A DNA stretch of 64,000 bases from positions 744,001 to 808,000 of the forward strand of contig NZ_JAIOAP010000001.1 of NCBI RefSeq assembly GCF_021190915.1, read 5' to 3'. Each line of letters opens with the position of its first letter. The first letter of the stretch is position 1. The DNA is from Cohnella silvisoli (GTDB lineage: Bacteria; Bacillota; Bacilli; Paenibacillales; Paenibacillaceae). A program made the position numbers and the translations under genes. This document shows positions 16,239-24,150 of this stretch, piece by piece. The notes under the pieces were generated by a model, which did no database searches, was not told where the DNA came from, and saw only the letters and a program-made list of their open reading frames with translations.

Positions 16239-17024
16239 ATGAAGAACAAAGTAAGAACGTTAGGAATTACGGCTGCGATAGCCGTCATGATTCCGCTCAC
16301 CGCCTATGCGGCAACGACATCGAGCGATTCTACTACGGGAAACAAGGCCGTGTCCGCAGTGTCAGTCAAGGGTGACGCATTGGATGATCGCGGAGGGTTC
16401 GGACGCCAAAAACAATTCGTGAGTCAAGAAGTACTCGATTTGCTGAAGCTCGATAAGGCCGCGTTTAACGAGAAAATCAAGGCAGGCATGACTTTAGCCA
16501 AGATTGCCGAGGGACAAGGAGTATCCCGCGATAGCTTGAAAAAAGCGATGACCGATTCGTTTAATAAGAAACTGGAAGAGCGGAAGAAGGATTTCGCGGA
16601 TAATTTGGACAAGATGATCGACTCCGATCTGCAGGTGGATATACGGGGTGGCGGCTTCCGGGCTCCGCTGGATTTCTCTGCTGCCGCCAAAGTGCTCGGA
16701 CTTAGCGCCGATCAAGTGAAGGAGCAGCTTAGCGCAGGCAAATCGTTAGCCGATCTTGCCACAGACAAGGGCGTGGACGTGCAGAAGCTGATCGATGCGG
16801 AGAAAACGGCTTTGACAAGCAGCATTAACCAAGCGGTTAAAGACGGCAAGCTGACGCAAACGGAAGCGGACAAGCAATTGAAGGACGTAGCCAATATCGC
16901 CGAGAAGATCGTCAATGGCAAAGGTTTCGGCGAAGGCCATCGTCACGGCGGCGGCCACGGCCGGGGATTCGGCGGCGAGAAGCCGTCTGACGCGGAAGCG
17001 GCTGAACCATCCGCTTCGTCTTAA
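16239..17024 (+). CDS. Secreted helical protein with two internal repeats, function unknown
   Basis: 261 residues from an ATG at 16239, 7 nt after AGGAGG. A Sec signal peptide ends near AYAA (about residue 24). The mature part has two related helical units, each of the type LxLDKAAFNEKIKAGMTLAKIAEGQGV and LGLSADQVKEQLSAGKSLADLATDKGV (about residues 65-100 and 150-190). Each is followed by a charged amphipathic helix. The C-terminus is Gly/His-rich (GEGHRHGGGHGRGFGG), which could bind metal. It is divergent from the MacB-like operon and may share its response-regulator site, so it could be an accessory or stress protein. No function is assigned. Confidence 0.7.
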   Translation: MKNKVRTLGITAAIAVMIPLTAYAATTSSDSTTGNKAVSAVSVKGDALDDRGGFGRQKQFVSQEVLDLLKLDKAAFNEKIKAGMTLAKIAEGQGVSRDSLKKAMTDSFNKKLEERKKDFADNLDKMIDSDLQVDIRGGGFRAPLDFSAAAKVLGLSADQVKEQLSAGKSLADLATDKGVDVQKLIDAEKTALTSSINQAVKDGKLTQTEADKQLKDVANIAEKIVNGKGFGEGHRHGGGHGRGFGGEKPSDAEAAEPSASS

Positions 17025-17040
17025 TAGGCAATAGGCAATG

Positions 17041-17097
17041 AAAAAGACTTGTTGGGCTGCTTCTCTCTTTATCGAGAAGCTCCGACAAGTCTTTTTT
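17041..17097 (+). terminator. Rho-independent terminator
   Basis: AAAAGACTTGT pairs with ACAAGTCTTTT, with an inner GCTTCTC/GAGAAGC stem, followed by six T. It lies 17 bp after the secreted protein stop. Confidence 0.85.
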
Positions 17098-17117
17098 ATA
17101 AGCTGTGTTCCAGAACG

Positions 17118-17390
17118 TTGTTGCTTAACAAAATCGATTAATCTGTAACGGCCATTTTGACCGTTTCAAGCGGATTTTCTAGCTGCCTATTGATCGTAAC
17201 GGTCATTTTGACCGTTACGCGCCCAATTATTAGCGCAGAATGCCATTTCCTTGGTTCGTAGCGGTCATTTTGACCGTTACGAACTACTTTCACACGGAAT
17301 GATGCCTGTAGCGGTCAATTTGACCGTTTCAGGTCTTTTCATGATCACTTTGTAACTTTCTATACACTTTGATTCACTGTTAAGCAACAA
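17118..17390. repeat. Hairpin array A: four palindromes bounded by 13-bp inverted repeats
   Basis: Four copies of a 21-23 bp palindrome lie at 17145-17167, 17196-17218, 17258-17280 and 17308-17330. The best copies have arms TAACGGTCA and TGACCGTTA around TTT. Centre-to-centre distances are 51, 62 and 50 bp. The intervening DNA (27-39 bp) is not conserved. The set is flanked by TTGTTGCTTAACA (17118-17130) and its exact inverted copy TGTTAAGCAACAA (17378-17390), so it looks like a discrete 273-bp element. There is no gene inside and no target duplication is obvious. Confidence 0.8.
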
Positions 17391-17439
17391 CTGAGCAGAA
17401 CTCAGCCTTTTTATATCATTGAGCCATTGAGAAATTCGG

Positions 17440-17629
17440 TAGCGGCACGCGGTGCCGTTATTCCTCATGATGGGCGGACCAAAATTCATGTTAACGGCAC
17501 GCGCTGCCGTTATTGGATTCACCTTGCTACCTGAATATAGCATGAATTAACAAAATAGCGGCAAGCGTTGCCGTTACGGCTGTGTAAAGGAGGCGGTTTT
17601 GTCTCATTAGCGGCACTCGGTGCCGCTAA
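17440..17629. repeat. Hairpin array B: four palindromes with compensatory stem changes
   Basis: Four 21-23 bp palindromes lie at 17440-17460, 17492-17512, 17556-17576 and 17607-17629. Outer arms are TA(A/G)CGGCA and TGCCG(T/C)TA, as in array A, but the core differs. Centres are 52, 64 and 52 bp apart. At one stem position the four copies show A-T, G.T and G-C pairs, and the third copy has an A-T pair where two others have C-G next to the loop. Such covariation points to selection for hairpin formation. Flanks are not clearly inverted repeats. The remainder of 17391-17721 holds no gene that I can support. Confidence 0.8.
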
Positions 17630-17721
17630 TCCACTTTGCACCGGTAGCGTCCAGCCTCTGCCTTTACCCCTTAGCGCAGCCTCACCCTCTGCCCTTTTGA
17701 CGCAAACCCAGCTCCGCTCCG

Positions 17722-18435
17722 CTACTTAACCATAAGCTTCTGAACAATCGTATCTACCTTCGCAATATGCTGCATGACTCTGTCGGCCGCTAATTTTTCG
17801 TCCATGGCCGCAATCGCCTCGTAAATCATCCGATGTTCCTCAAGAAGCCCTTCGGCCGAGGTGCGATCCGCGAAAAACCACAGGCGGCGAGATTCCTTCA
17901 TGCTAACCTGCAACCGCTCCGTCAATGACTCCATCATGGCGATGAGCAATGAGTTATGCGAAGCTTTCGCGATGCACAGGTGAAAACGAATATCCGCAAG
18001 CTCATTCTCATCATCTTGATCCAACGTGTTTTCCATTTGAACCAAAATGTCGCTTAACTCTTTCATATCCTCATCGGTACGGCGCTGCGCGGCAAGCGAG
18101 GCACAGCCAACTTCGATAAATTTACGGACTTCAAGTACCTCTTGCAGCATTTGCGTTTGATAGAAGAAACCTCCGCCGGCTTCGGCATTGGATTCTCTCG
18201 GCAACTGACTGCTGACGAATGTACCGCCGCCATGACGAATGGTTACCCACCCCATGGCTTTGAGACCGCTAAGCGCTTCGCGGATAGTGGAGCGGCCTAC
18301 GTTAAAGCTAGCAGCAAGATCAACAACGGTCGGAAGCTTCGAACTAGGAGCGAACTCGCCGGATTCAATCTGCTGTTTAATTTGCTGCATCACAATTTCC
18401 GAGCCCTTCTGGGGACTAATTTGCTGAAATACCAT
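17722..18435 (-). CDS. GntR family regulator, FadR subfamily
   Basis: 237 residues, ATG at 18435 with GGAGG 6 nt upstream. The N-terminal winged helix (about residues 12-75) includes KLPTVVDLAASFNVGRSTIREALSGL and WVTIRHGGGTFVS. The C-terminal part (about 95-225) is the all-helical FCD effector domain, with the metal/carboxylate-binding pattern FHLCIAKASHN and a later EEHRMIYEAI. It is divergent from the glcD-glcF-FAH operon, so it is probably the glycolate or lactate sensor that represses it, as GlcC and LldR do elsewhere. A TCGTATACAA site lies in the shared intergenic region. Confidence 0.88.
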   Translation of the reverse strand: MVFQQISPQKGSEIVMQQIKQQIESGEFAPSSKLPTVVDLAASFNVGRSTIREALSGLKAMGWVTIRHGGGTFVSSQLPRESNAEAGGGFFYQTQMLQEVLEVRKFIEVGCASLAAQRRTDEDMKELSDILVQMENTLDQDDENELADIRFHLCIAKASHNSLLIAMMESLTERLQVSMKESRRLWFFADRTSAEGLLEEHRMIYEAIAAMDEKLAADRVMQHIAKVDTIVQKLMVK

Positions 18436-18454
18436 CGGGTACCTCCAAAAAAAA

Positions 18455-18464
18455 TCGTATACAA
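18455..18464. promoter_or_regulatory. Candidate GntR/FadR-type operator
   Basis: TCGTATACAA is a near palindrome around GTATAC, the centre of known FadR-subfamily GntR operators such as that of the gluconate operon. It lies 20 bp upstream of the regulator's start and about 85 bp from glcD. A second palindrome, GATCA-CA-TGATC, is at 18503-18514. Confidence 0.45.
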
Positions 18465-18548
18465 CAATTCAATCATAAGCTAAACTAAATGAAAAGTCAT
18501 CAGATCACATGATCAAATTAAAAACAAATCTTTCTTATGGAGGGTCTT

Positions 18549-19964
18549 ATGCGAGAAGAACCTTACAAACAAGAACTTCGCAGTATCGTAGGCGATGCAT
18601 TTTTCAAAGATGATGCGGAAAGCCTGGTCACTCATTCTTACGATGGCACGCCTATGCTTCAGAAGCTGCCGGACGGAGTCATCTATCCGAAGAATACCGA
18701 GCAAGTATCGCAAATTATTAAAGTGTTGGGCAAATATGGAATTCCTTTAATTAGCCGGGGTTCAGGCACGAATCTGTGCGGAGGCACCGTTCCTGTGCAA
18801 GGCGGGATCGTTATGGTCATGCACAGGATGAATGCGATACTGGACGTGGATATGCAGAATTTAACGGCGACCGTTCAGCCGGGAATCATCACGAAGAAAT
18901 TCATAGAGCATATTGAAAATTTAGGTTTGTTCTATCCTCCCGATCCGAGCAGTATGGCTATTTCGACGATCGGAGGAAATATTGCCGAGTGCTCCGGAGG
19001 TCTGCGCGGCTTGAAATACGGTACAACCAAAGACTACGTAATCGGTCTTGAATGCGTACTGGCGTCTGGCGAGGTGCTTCGGACGGGCGGGAAATTAACC
19101 AAGGACGTGGCTGGTTACGATTTGACGAAGCTTCTGATCGGATCGGAAGGCACGCTGGCTGTCATTACCGAAGCGACTCTTAAGCTCATTCCGCCGCCGA
19201 AATACAAGAAGACGATGCTGGCGATGTTCAAGGATATTTACGGCGCAGCCCGCACGGTATCCAAAATTATCGAAAATCAAATCATTCCCGCGACGCTCGA
19301 GTTTATGGACAATCCGACGATTCGCGTCGTAGAAGATTTCTCTAAGCTCGGACTTCCGCTTGATGTAGCCGCTATTCTTCTCATTGAGCAAGACGGGGAA
19401 TTGGAAATGGTCGAACGGGATATTGCCAAGATGGCGGAAATCTGCAAAGAAGAATTGGCGGATAGAGTAAGTGTCGCCAGCTCCCAAGAGGAAGCCTTAA
19501 AGCTGTTGACCGCAAGGCGCAGCGCGTTTACGGCTTTGGCTCGGCTTCGTCCCACCACGATTTTAGAGGATGCGACCGTGCCTCGTTCCAGAATCGCCGA
19601 TATGGTGCTGGAGATTAATCGCATCGCGCAAAAACACAATGTGCAAATATGTACGTTCGGCCATGCCGGAGACGGGAACCTTCATCCTACGGCGACGACC
19701 GATGCAAGAGACGAGGAAGAAATTCATCGCGTCGAGGCCGCTTTCGAGGAAATATTCGAAGCGGCGATTCGCCTCGGAGGAACAATAACCGGCGAGCACG
19801 GCGTAGGGATGGTTAAGGCACCGTTCTTAGAATGGAAAGTAGGCAGCGCGGGAATCGAAATTATGAAAAATATTAAGCATGCCTTTGATCCGCAAGGTCT
19901 ATTGAATCCCGGCAAAATATTCGCGAAGGAAACGCGGCGCAGGGTGGTGATCGATCATGGCTAA
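18549..19964 (+). CDS. glcD: Glycolate/lactate oxidase FAD subunit GlcD
   Basis: 471 residues from the ATG at 18549, 5 nt after GGAGG; an upstream ATG at 18537 overlaps that site. The PCMH-type FAD domain shows ISRGSGTNLCGGTVP (about residues 72-86) and DPSSMAISTIGGNIAECSGG (about 133-152). The C-terminal oxidase domain carries GHAGDGNLHP and TGEHGVGMVK. It oxidises a 2-hydroxy acid such as glycolate or D-lactate and passes electrons to the FeS partner encoded next. The glcF start overlaps its end by 8 nt. Confidence 0.9.
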   Translation: MREEPYKQELRSIVGDAFFKDDAESLVTHSYDGTPMLQKLPDGVIYPKNTEQVSQIIKVLGKYGIPLISRGSGTNLCGGTVPVQGGIVMVMHRMNAILDVDMQNLTATVQPGIITKKFIEHIENLGLFYPPDPSSMAISTIGGNIAECSGGLRGLKYGTTKDYVIGLECVLASGEVLRTGGKLTKDVAGYDLTKLLIGSEGTLAVITEATLKLIPPPKYKKTMLAMFKDIYGAARTVSKIIENQIIPATLEFMDNPTIRVVEDFSKLGLPLDVAAILLIEQDGELEMVERDIAKMAEICKEELADRVSVASSQEEALKLLTARRSAFTALARLRPTTILEDATVPRSRIADMVLEINRIAQKHNVQICTFGHAGDGNLHPTATTDARDEEEIHRVEAAFEEIFEAAIRLGGTITGEHGVGMVKAPFLEWKVGSAGIEIMKNIKHAFDPQGLLNPGKIFAKETRRRVVIDHG

Positions 19965-21291
19965 AACAACGGGAGCCTCACTGAAGGAAACATTGTCGAT
20001 CAAGCTGGATTACGATCAATTAACGAATTGCATGCGCTGCGGCTTCTGCTTGCCGGCATGTCCTACCTTTCAAGAAACCGGCGTCGAGGCCGAATCCCCG
20101 CGCGGGCGAATTTCTCTTATGAAAGCCGTTGTAGACGGCGTCATGGAACCGAATGCCCGTTTCGAGGATCAAATGAACCACTGCTTGGGCTGCAGAGCGT
20201 GCGAACCGGCATGCCCCGCGGACGTTAAGTATGGCCAATTAATCGAGCAGGCGAGAGATGCCATCGAGGATCATACGGATCAGCATCGTCTCTGGGTAAA
20301 AGCCGTACGTAAAGTGATGTTCAAGAAAGTGTTTCCGCATCAAAATAGAATGAAGCTGCTAGGCAAAGGGCTTCGGATGTATCAGAAGACCGGACTTCAA
20401 ACGCTCGTTAGAAAAACAGGTATAGTCGGAGTGTTTTCTAAACAGATGTCGGCCATGGAACGGATTCTTCCCGATGCTTCCGGTAAAGGCGTTATTGAAC
20501 AGATGGGCACCCGCATTCCGGCGAAAGGCGAGAAGATAGGCACCGTCGGCTTATTCCGAGGCTGTCTAATGGACGTGTTGTTTACGGAAACGAATAAGAA
20601 TACGGTCAAGCTCCTCACGGAAGCCGGATTCGAAGTCGTCATTCCGGAGACGCAAAATTGCTGCGGCGCGCTGCATGCGCACAGCGGGGAAACCGCCCAG
20701 GCCCAGGCGCTGGCTAGGAACAACATTCATGCTTTCCAGCAAGCGAACGTGGACTATATCGTATCCAATGCCGGCGGCTGCGGCGCGATCTTGGTCGAAT
20801 ACGATCATCTGCTTCATGATGATCCGAAGCTGAGCGAGCAGGCCGAATGGTTTGCGAAACGGGTCTACGACGTCAGTACTCTGCTTATGGAAAAAGGGCG
20901 TCCGCTGCAATTTGCCAAGCAGAAGAATGAGGAGGATGGCGTCCGCGTTACGTATCAGGAATCTTGCCATCTTCGCAACGTAATGAAGGGCAGCGGCGCC
21001 CCGCGGCAATTATTGAAGCGGGTGTCCGATATCGAGTTCGTCGAAATGCGGGACGCCGGTTCCTGTTGCGGGTCGGCGGGCATTTATAACCTTACCCAGC
21101 CGGACATGGCGAATCAAATTCTCGATCGCAAAATGGAAAACGTCAAGACGACGAAAGCGCATTATGTGCTGACGAGCAATCCCGGTTGTTTGCTGCAAAT
21201 GAAACTCGGGATCGACAAGCATGCTAAGAACGATGGCGTACAGTCGGTTCATATTGTGGATTTTTTACACGATCGTCTCGTAAAAAATTAG
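19957..21291 (+). CDS. glcF: Glycolate oxidase iron-sulfur subunit GlcF
   Basis: 444 residues. Two 4Fe-4S ferredoxin motifs are present: CMRCGFCLPACP (about residue 25) and CLGCRACEPACP (about residue 72). Two CCG domains follow (NCCGALHAHSG and SCCGSAGIYN) that bind another cluster and hand electrons to the quinone pool. Its start overlaps glcD, so the two subunits are made together. Confidence 0.9.
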   Translation: MAKTTGASLKETLSIKLDYDQLTNCMRCGFCLPACPTFQETGVEAESPRGRISLMKAVVDGVMEPNARFEDQMNHCLGCRACEPACPADVKYGQLIEQARDAIEDHTDQHRLWVKAVRKVMFKKVFPHQNRMKLLGKGLRMYQKTGLQTLVRKTGIVGVFSKQMSAMERILPDASGKGVIEQMGTRIPAKGEKIGTVGLFRGCLMDVLFTETNKNTVKLLTEAGFEVVIPETQNCCGALHAHSGETAQAQALARNNIHAFQQANVDYIVSNAGGCGAILVEYDHLLHDDPKLSEQAEWFAKRVYDVSTLLMEKGRPLQFAKQKNEEDGVRVTYQESCHLRNVMKGSGAPRQLLKRVSDIEFVEMRDAGSCCGSAGIYNLTQPDMANQILDRKMENVKTTKAHYVLTSNPGCLLQMKLGIDKHAKNDGVQSVHIVDFLHDRLVKN

Positions 21292-21303
21292 GGGGATTAA
21301 ACG

Positions 21304-22212
21304 ATGAAGCTGCTTACTTTTATTAAAAACGAATCATTCAATCTTGGCGTGAAAACAGACAGGGGAGTCTTGGATGTTAGCGCGGTCGTATCTGCTGTCC
21401 CTGCAGTTGCCGATGGCCTTAATGTGCCGAGCGGCGTGCACGAGGTTATCGAACGGGGAGCTTCGGCGATTAGCGCTTTGAAAGAATGTATTAGCCGTGT
21501 AGAAGCCGGTCAGGGATATGGGCAATACTGGCTTGATGAAGCAACTCTCAAGCTCGGACCATGCGTAACCCATCCGAATAAAATCATCTGCATCGGATTG
21601 AATTATCGCAAGCATGCCGAAGAAACGAATATGCCTATTCCGCAGTATCCGATTCTTTTCAATAAATTTAACAACACGCTAACGGGTGATGGCGATGATA
21701 TTCCGTTGCCTAAAGTTTCGGAAAAGGTAGATTATGAAGCCGAGTTAGTTATCGTAATCGGTAAAAAAGCCAAGGAAGTCAGCAAAGAAGATGCGTTGGA
21801 TTACGTGTTCGGCTATTGCAATGTCAATGATATTTCGGCGCGCGATCTGCAATTGCGAACGAATCAATGGCTGCTTGGCAAAACGTGCGACAAATTTTCC
21901 CCGCTCGGGCCTTATTTGGTTACGGCTGACGAAGTCGGCGATCCGAACAATCTGGACATTTCGTCCGTCGTTAATGGGGAAGTGCGTCAAAAATCCAATA
22001 CATCCGATATGATCTTCCGCTGCGATGAAATCGTCAGCTACATTTCTCAGCACATGACATTGGTCCCGGGAGACATCATTTTGACGGGAACTCCGGAAGG
22101 CGTAGTCATGGGTTACCCACCCGAGAAACAAATTTATCTTCGCGATGGAGACGTTGTAACCATCGAGATCGAGAAGCTGGGTAAACTGACGAATCGTATG
22201 GTGGCGGAGTAG
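21304..22212 (+). CDS. Fumarylacetoacetate hydrolase family protein
   Basis: 302 residues, ATG 12 bp after glcF with GGGGG upstream. The C-terminal FAH domain begins at IICIGLNYRKHAEETN (about residue 97). It has the metal-binding acidic residues in DYEAELVIVIG and the GYCNVNDISARDLQ motif, and it ends with TGTPEGVVMG. Such enzymes cleave or decarboxylate 2-keto acids (acylpyruvates, oxaloacetate, 2-keto-3-deoxy sugar acids). In an operon with glcDF it probably handles the keto product of a hydroxy acid or an acid from sugar or aromatic breakdown. The exact substrate is not readable. Confidence 0.85.
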   Translation: MKLLTFIKNESFNLGVKTDRGVLDVSAVVSAVPAVADGLNVPSGVHEVIERGASAISALKECISRVEAGQGYGQYWLDEATLKLGPCVTHPNKIICIGLNYRKHAEETNMPIPQYPILFNKFNNTLTGDGDDIPLPKVSEKVDYEAELVIVIGKKAKEVSKEDALDYVFGYCNVNDISARDLQLRTNQWLLGKTCDKFSPLGPYLVTADEVGDPNNLDISSVVNGEVRQKSNTSDMIFRCDEIVSYISQHMTLVPGDIILTGTPEGVVMGYPPEKQIYLRDGDVVTIEIEKLGKLTNRMVAE

Positions 22213-22243
22213 AAGACGGTTAGTGTTAGCACGGCAAAAGGAA

Positions 22244-22282
22244 GGACAGGTCAAAGTCGTAATGACTTTACCTGTCCTTTTT
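22244..22282. terminator. Bidirectional rho-independent terminator
   Basis: GGACAGGT plus AAAGTC pair with GACTTT plus ACCTGTCC, with A-rich and T-rich flanks. It separates the converging FAH and catE-like genes. Confidence 0.85.
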
Positions 22283-22298
22283 CACCGTCGAAGTGAAG

Positions 22299-23168
22299 TT
22301 AAGCCGCCGAGGCCATCAGTCTAATTTCAATGCCGGAAGGATCTTTCAACTCCCAATGATCGCCCTGTTCAGCGACAGGTATATCGGCATTCCTAAGCTT
22401 CTCCAACGTAACGTTTAACTCTACGGGTGAGGGGAGCACGATCGTATAATAAGCTAATCCCGTGCCGTTGGCCGGGGGTTGCGGCGCTCCGACCCCTGCC
22501 CATATGTTCATTCCGATATGGTGGTGATAACCTCCCGCGGAAATGAACAACGCACCCATCATTTTCGAGGCGTCCGCAACGAGATCGAATCCCAGAATAT
22601 CGCAATAGAACGCCTTGGATTTGGAGAGCTCGCTGACATGCAAATGGATATGCCCCAAGATCGTTTCCGCCGCTAATCCCGACCAAGGTTTATCCCCCGC
22701 CAGCTTCAGCAAGCCCTCGATATCGACCGGATCCGAGCCCATAATATAGTTGCCTTCCGCATCTTTTTTCCACTCCGACCGAGGACGATCGCAATAAATT
22801 TCGATTCCATTGTTATCCGGGTCCGAAATATACAGAGCTTCGCTCACCATGTGATCGCCTTGTCCGATATGGATGCCGGATTTGATCAGCGTACGCAAGG
22901 ACAAGCCTAGTTGCTCTCTTGTCGGTACAAGAATGGCGAAGTGATACAGCCCCGTCGCGGACCTTCTCGGAACGACGGCGGCATTCGGAACTTCTTCGAG
23001 GATAAGGTAGGTTTTATGCCCATCCACCGTTAATCGGGCAGTTGTGGCGTCTTGGCTAAGCACCTGAAAACCGACGACCTCGCGGTAAAATTGGATCGAA
23101 CGCTCGAGATTGCTAATCTTCAGCTTGAGTACTCCGAGTACGGTATCTGCATGTATCGATCGAGACAT
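22299..23168 (-). CDS. catE: CatE-like extradiol dioxygenase (two VOC domains)
   Basis: 289 residues from the ATG at 23168 (GGAGG 7 nt upstream); the ATG at 23174 is too close to that site. Two glyoxalase/VOC halves span about residues 10-130 and 165-285. Metal ligands are plausible in GLYHFA, GIEIYCDRP, HIHLHVSEL and PSGIEIRL. It matches CatE of Bacillus, a catechol-2,3-dioxygenase induced by quinones and catechols. A palindrome GTTACTT-N5-AAGTAAC sits in its promoter, as expected for repression by a DUF24/MarR-type quinone sensor. Confidence 0.8.
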   Translation of the reverse strand: MSRSIHADTVLGVLKLKISNLERSIQFYREVVGFQVLSQDATTARLTVDGHKTYLILEEVPNAAVVPRRSATGLYHFAILVPTREQLGLSLRTLIKSGIHIGQGDHMVSEALYISDPDNNGIEIYCDRPRSEWKKDAEGNYIMGSDPVDIEGLLKLAGDKPWSGLAAETILGHIHLHVSELSKSKAFYCDILGFDLVADASKMMGALFISAGGYHHHIGMNIWAGVGAPQPPANGTGLAYYTIVLPSPVELNVTLEKLRNADIPVAEQGDHWELKDPSGIEIRLMASAA

Positions 23169-23195
23169 AATCATTCCTCCAAGGAAATTATAATG

Positions 23196-23214
23196 GTTAC
23201 TTTATGTAAGTAAC
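23196..23214. promoter_or_regulatory. Palindromic operator in the catE-like promoter
   Basis: GTTACTT (23196-23202) and AAGTAAC (23208-23214) are exact inverted repeats around TATGT. On the minus strand a TATAAT follows at once, so the operator covers the -35/spacer region and fits a repressor. TTACTT/AAGTAA arms resemble sites of DUF24-type regulators of quinone-response genes. Confidence 0.6.
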
Positions 23215-23382
23215 TATAGCAAATAAATTGTGTTATGTAAATCGGTCGAGCTCCGTTTATTTTATCCGGAATGCCCAGAAAGTACGAAAAGTACAAAACA
23301 AAGTTTTGTTTCGCCATAGTTCTCCTAGCATAGCTCGCTTTATGATGTAAGCAATTCTTAAACAAAGGAGCTGCTGAATAAC

Positions 23383-24150
23383 ATGAATGCGGAACAGTTG
23401 CGCAAATTCGAAGAGGACGGTTATTTTATTCTGGAAAACTTGTTTACGGAAAAGGAAATGAACGAGCTTACCCGAGCAATCGACAATATCGTTAAAGAGG
23501 ACGAGGAAGCACTGCTTGCCAAGGAAGTAACCGAAGGAATGAGCCGGGCGAAGGAAATTACGTTTACGACGAACCTGGTGAAAAAAGGCGAAGTATTCCA
23601 ACGATTTTGCGGGGACGAACGGTTCGTGGACATATCGACGGCGATTCTCGGTCCGGACATCGCTTTGTATTGGGATCAAGCGGTATATAAACGGCCGGAG
23701 ACGCTGAAGGATTTCCCTTGGCACCAGGATAACGGCTATGGCAACGTGCTGTCGGACGAATACGTAACTTGCTGGCTCGCCCTAGAGGACGCCACCGTCG
23801 AGAACGGCTGCATCTGGATCAAGGAGAAAACGCACAAGCAAGGTATCGTTGAGCATAAGAACACTCCGATCGGGTGGCAATGTTATTTCGGGGACGATCC
23901 GGGAACGCCGGTGGAGTTGAAGAAAGGCAGCATGGTCGTATTCTCATCCTTGCTCTTTCACCGCAGCGGACCTAACGTAAGCGACAACGTCCGTAAAGGG
24001 TATATTCTGCAATATTTTCCGACCCACACGACGAATTTGAAGAACGGTAAATCTTTCAAGAAGATGGTTATTGCCAAAGACGGCAAAGCGTTTCTGGATA
24101 TTTCCAATATTAAAGCCCAGGATCATTTTGATGAAGCAGACGCAGTTTAG
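23383..24150 (+). CDS. Phytanoyl-CoA dioxygenase (PhyH) family oxygenase
   Basis: 255 residues with AAAGGAG upstream. The Fe(II)/2-oxoglutarate fold is clear: FPWHQDNGYG gives the HxD iron ligands (about residues 109-111), SSLLFHRSGPN gives the distal His, and the Arg that binds 2-oxoglutarate follows in NVRKGYILQYFP. The N-terminus FEEDGYFILENLFT is typical. It hydroxylates a small organic molecule. The next gene begins inside its last 20 nt, so the oxygenase and an aldo/keto reductase are co-translated and probably act on one substrate. Confidence 0.87.
   Translation: MNAEQLRKFEEDGYFILENLFTEKEMNELTRAIDNIVKEDEEALLAKEVTEGMSRAKEITFTTNLVKKGEVFQRFCGDERFVDISTAILGPDIALYWDQAVYKRPETLKDFPWHQDNGYGNVLSDEYVTCWLALEDATVENGCIWIKEKTHKQGIVEHKNTPIGWQCYFGDDPGTPVELKKGSMVVFSSLLFHRSGPNVSDNVRKGYILQYFPTHTTNLKNGKSFKKMVIAKDGKAFLDISNIKAQDHFDEADAV

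Noticed and set aside
17277..17543. 88-codon minus-strand open frame across arrays A and B
   Set aside because: It lies over the palindromes, has no ribosome binding site and no recognisable protein pattern, and unit spacing is not a multiple of three.
17145..17629. CRISPR array
   Set aside because: The repeated units are 21-23 bp palindromes that differ between copies, spacing is uneven (50-64 bp), there are only four per set, and no cas gene is near.
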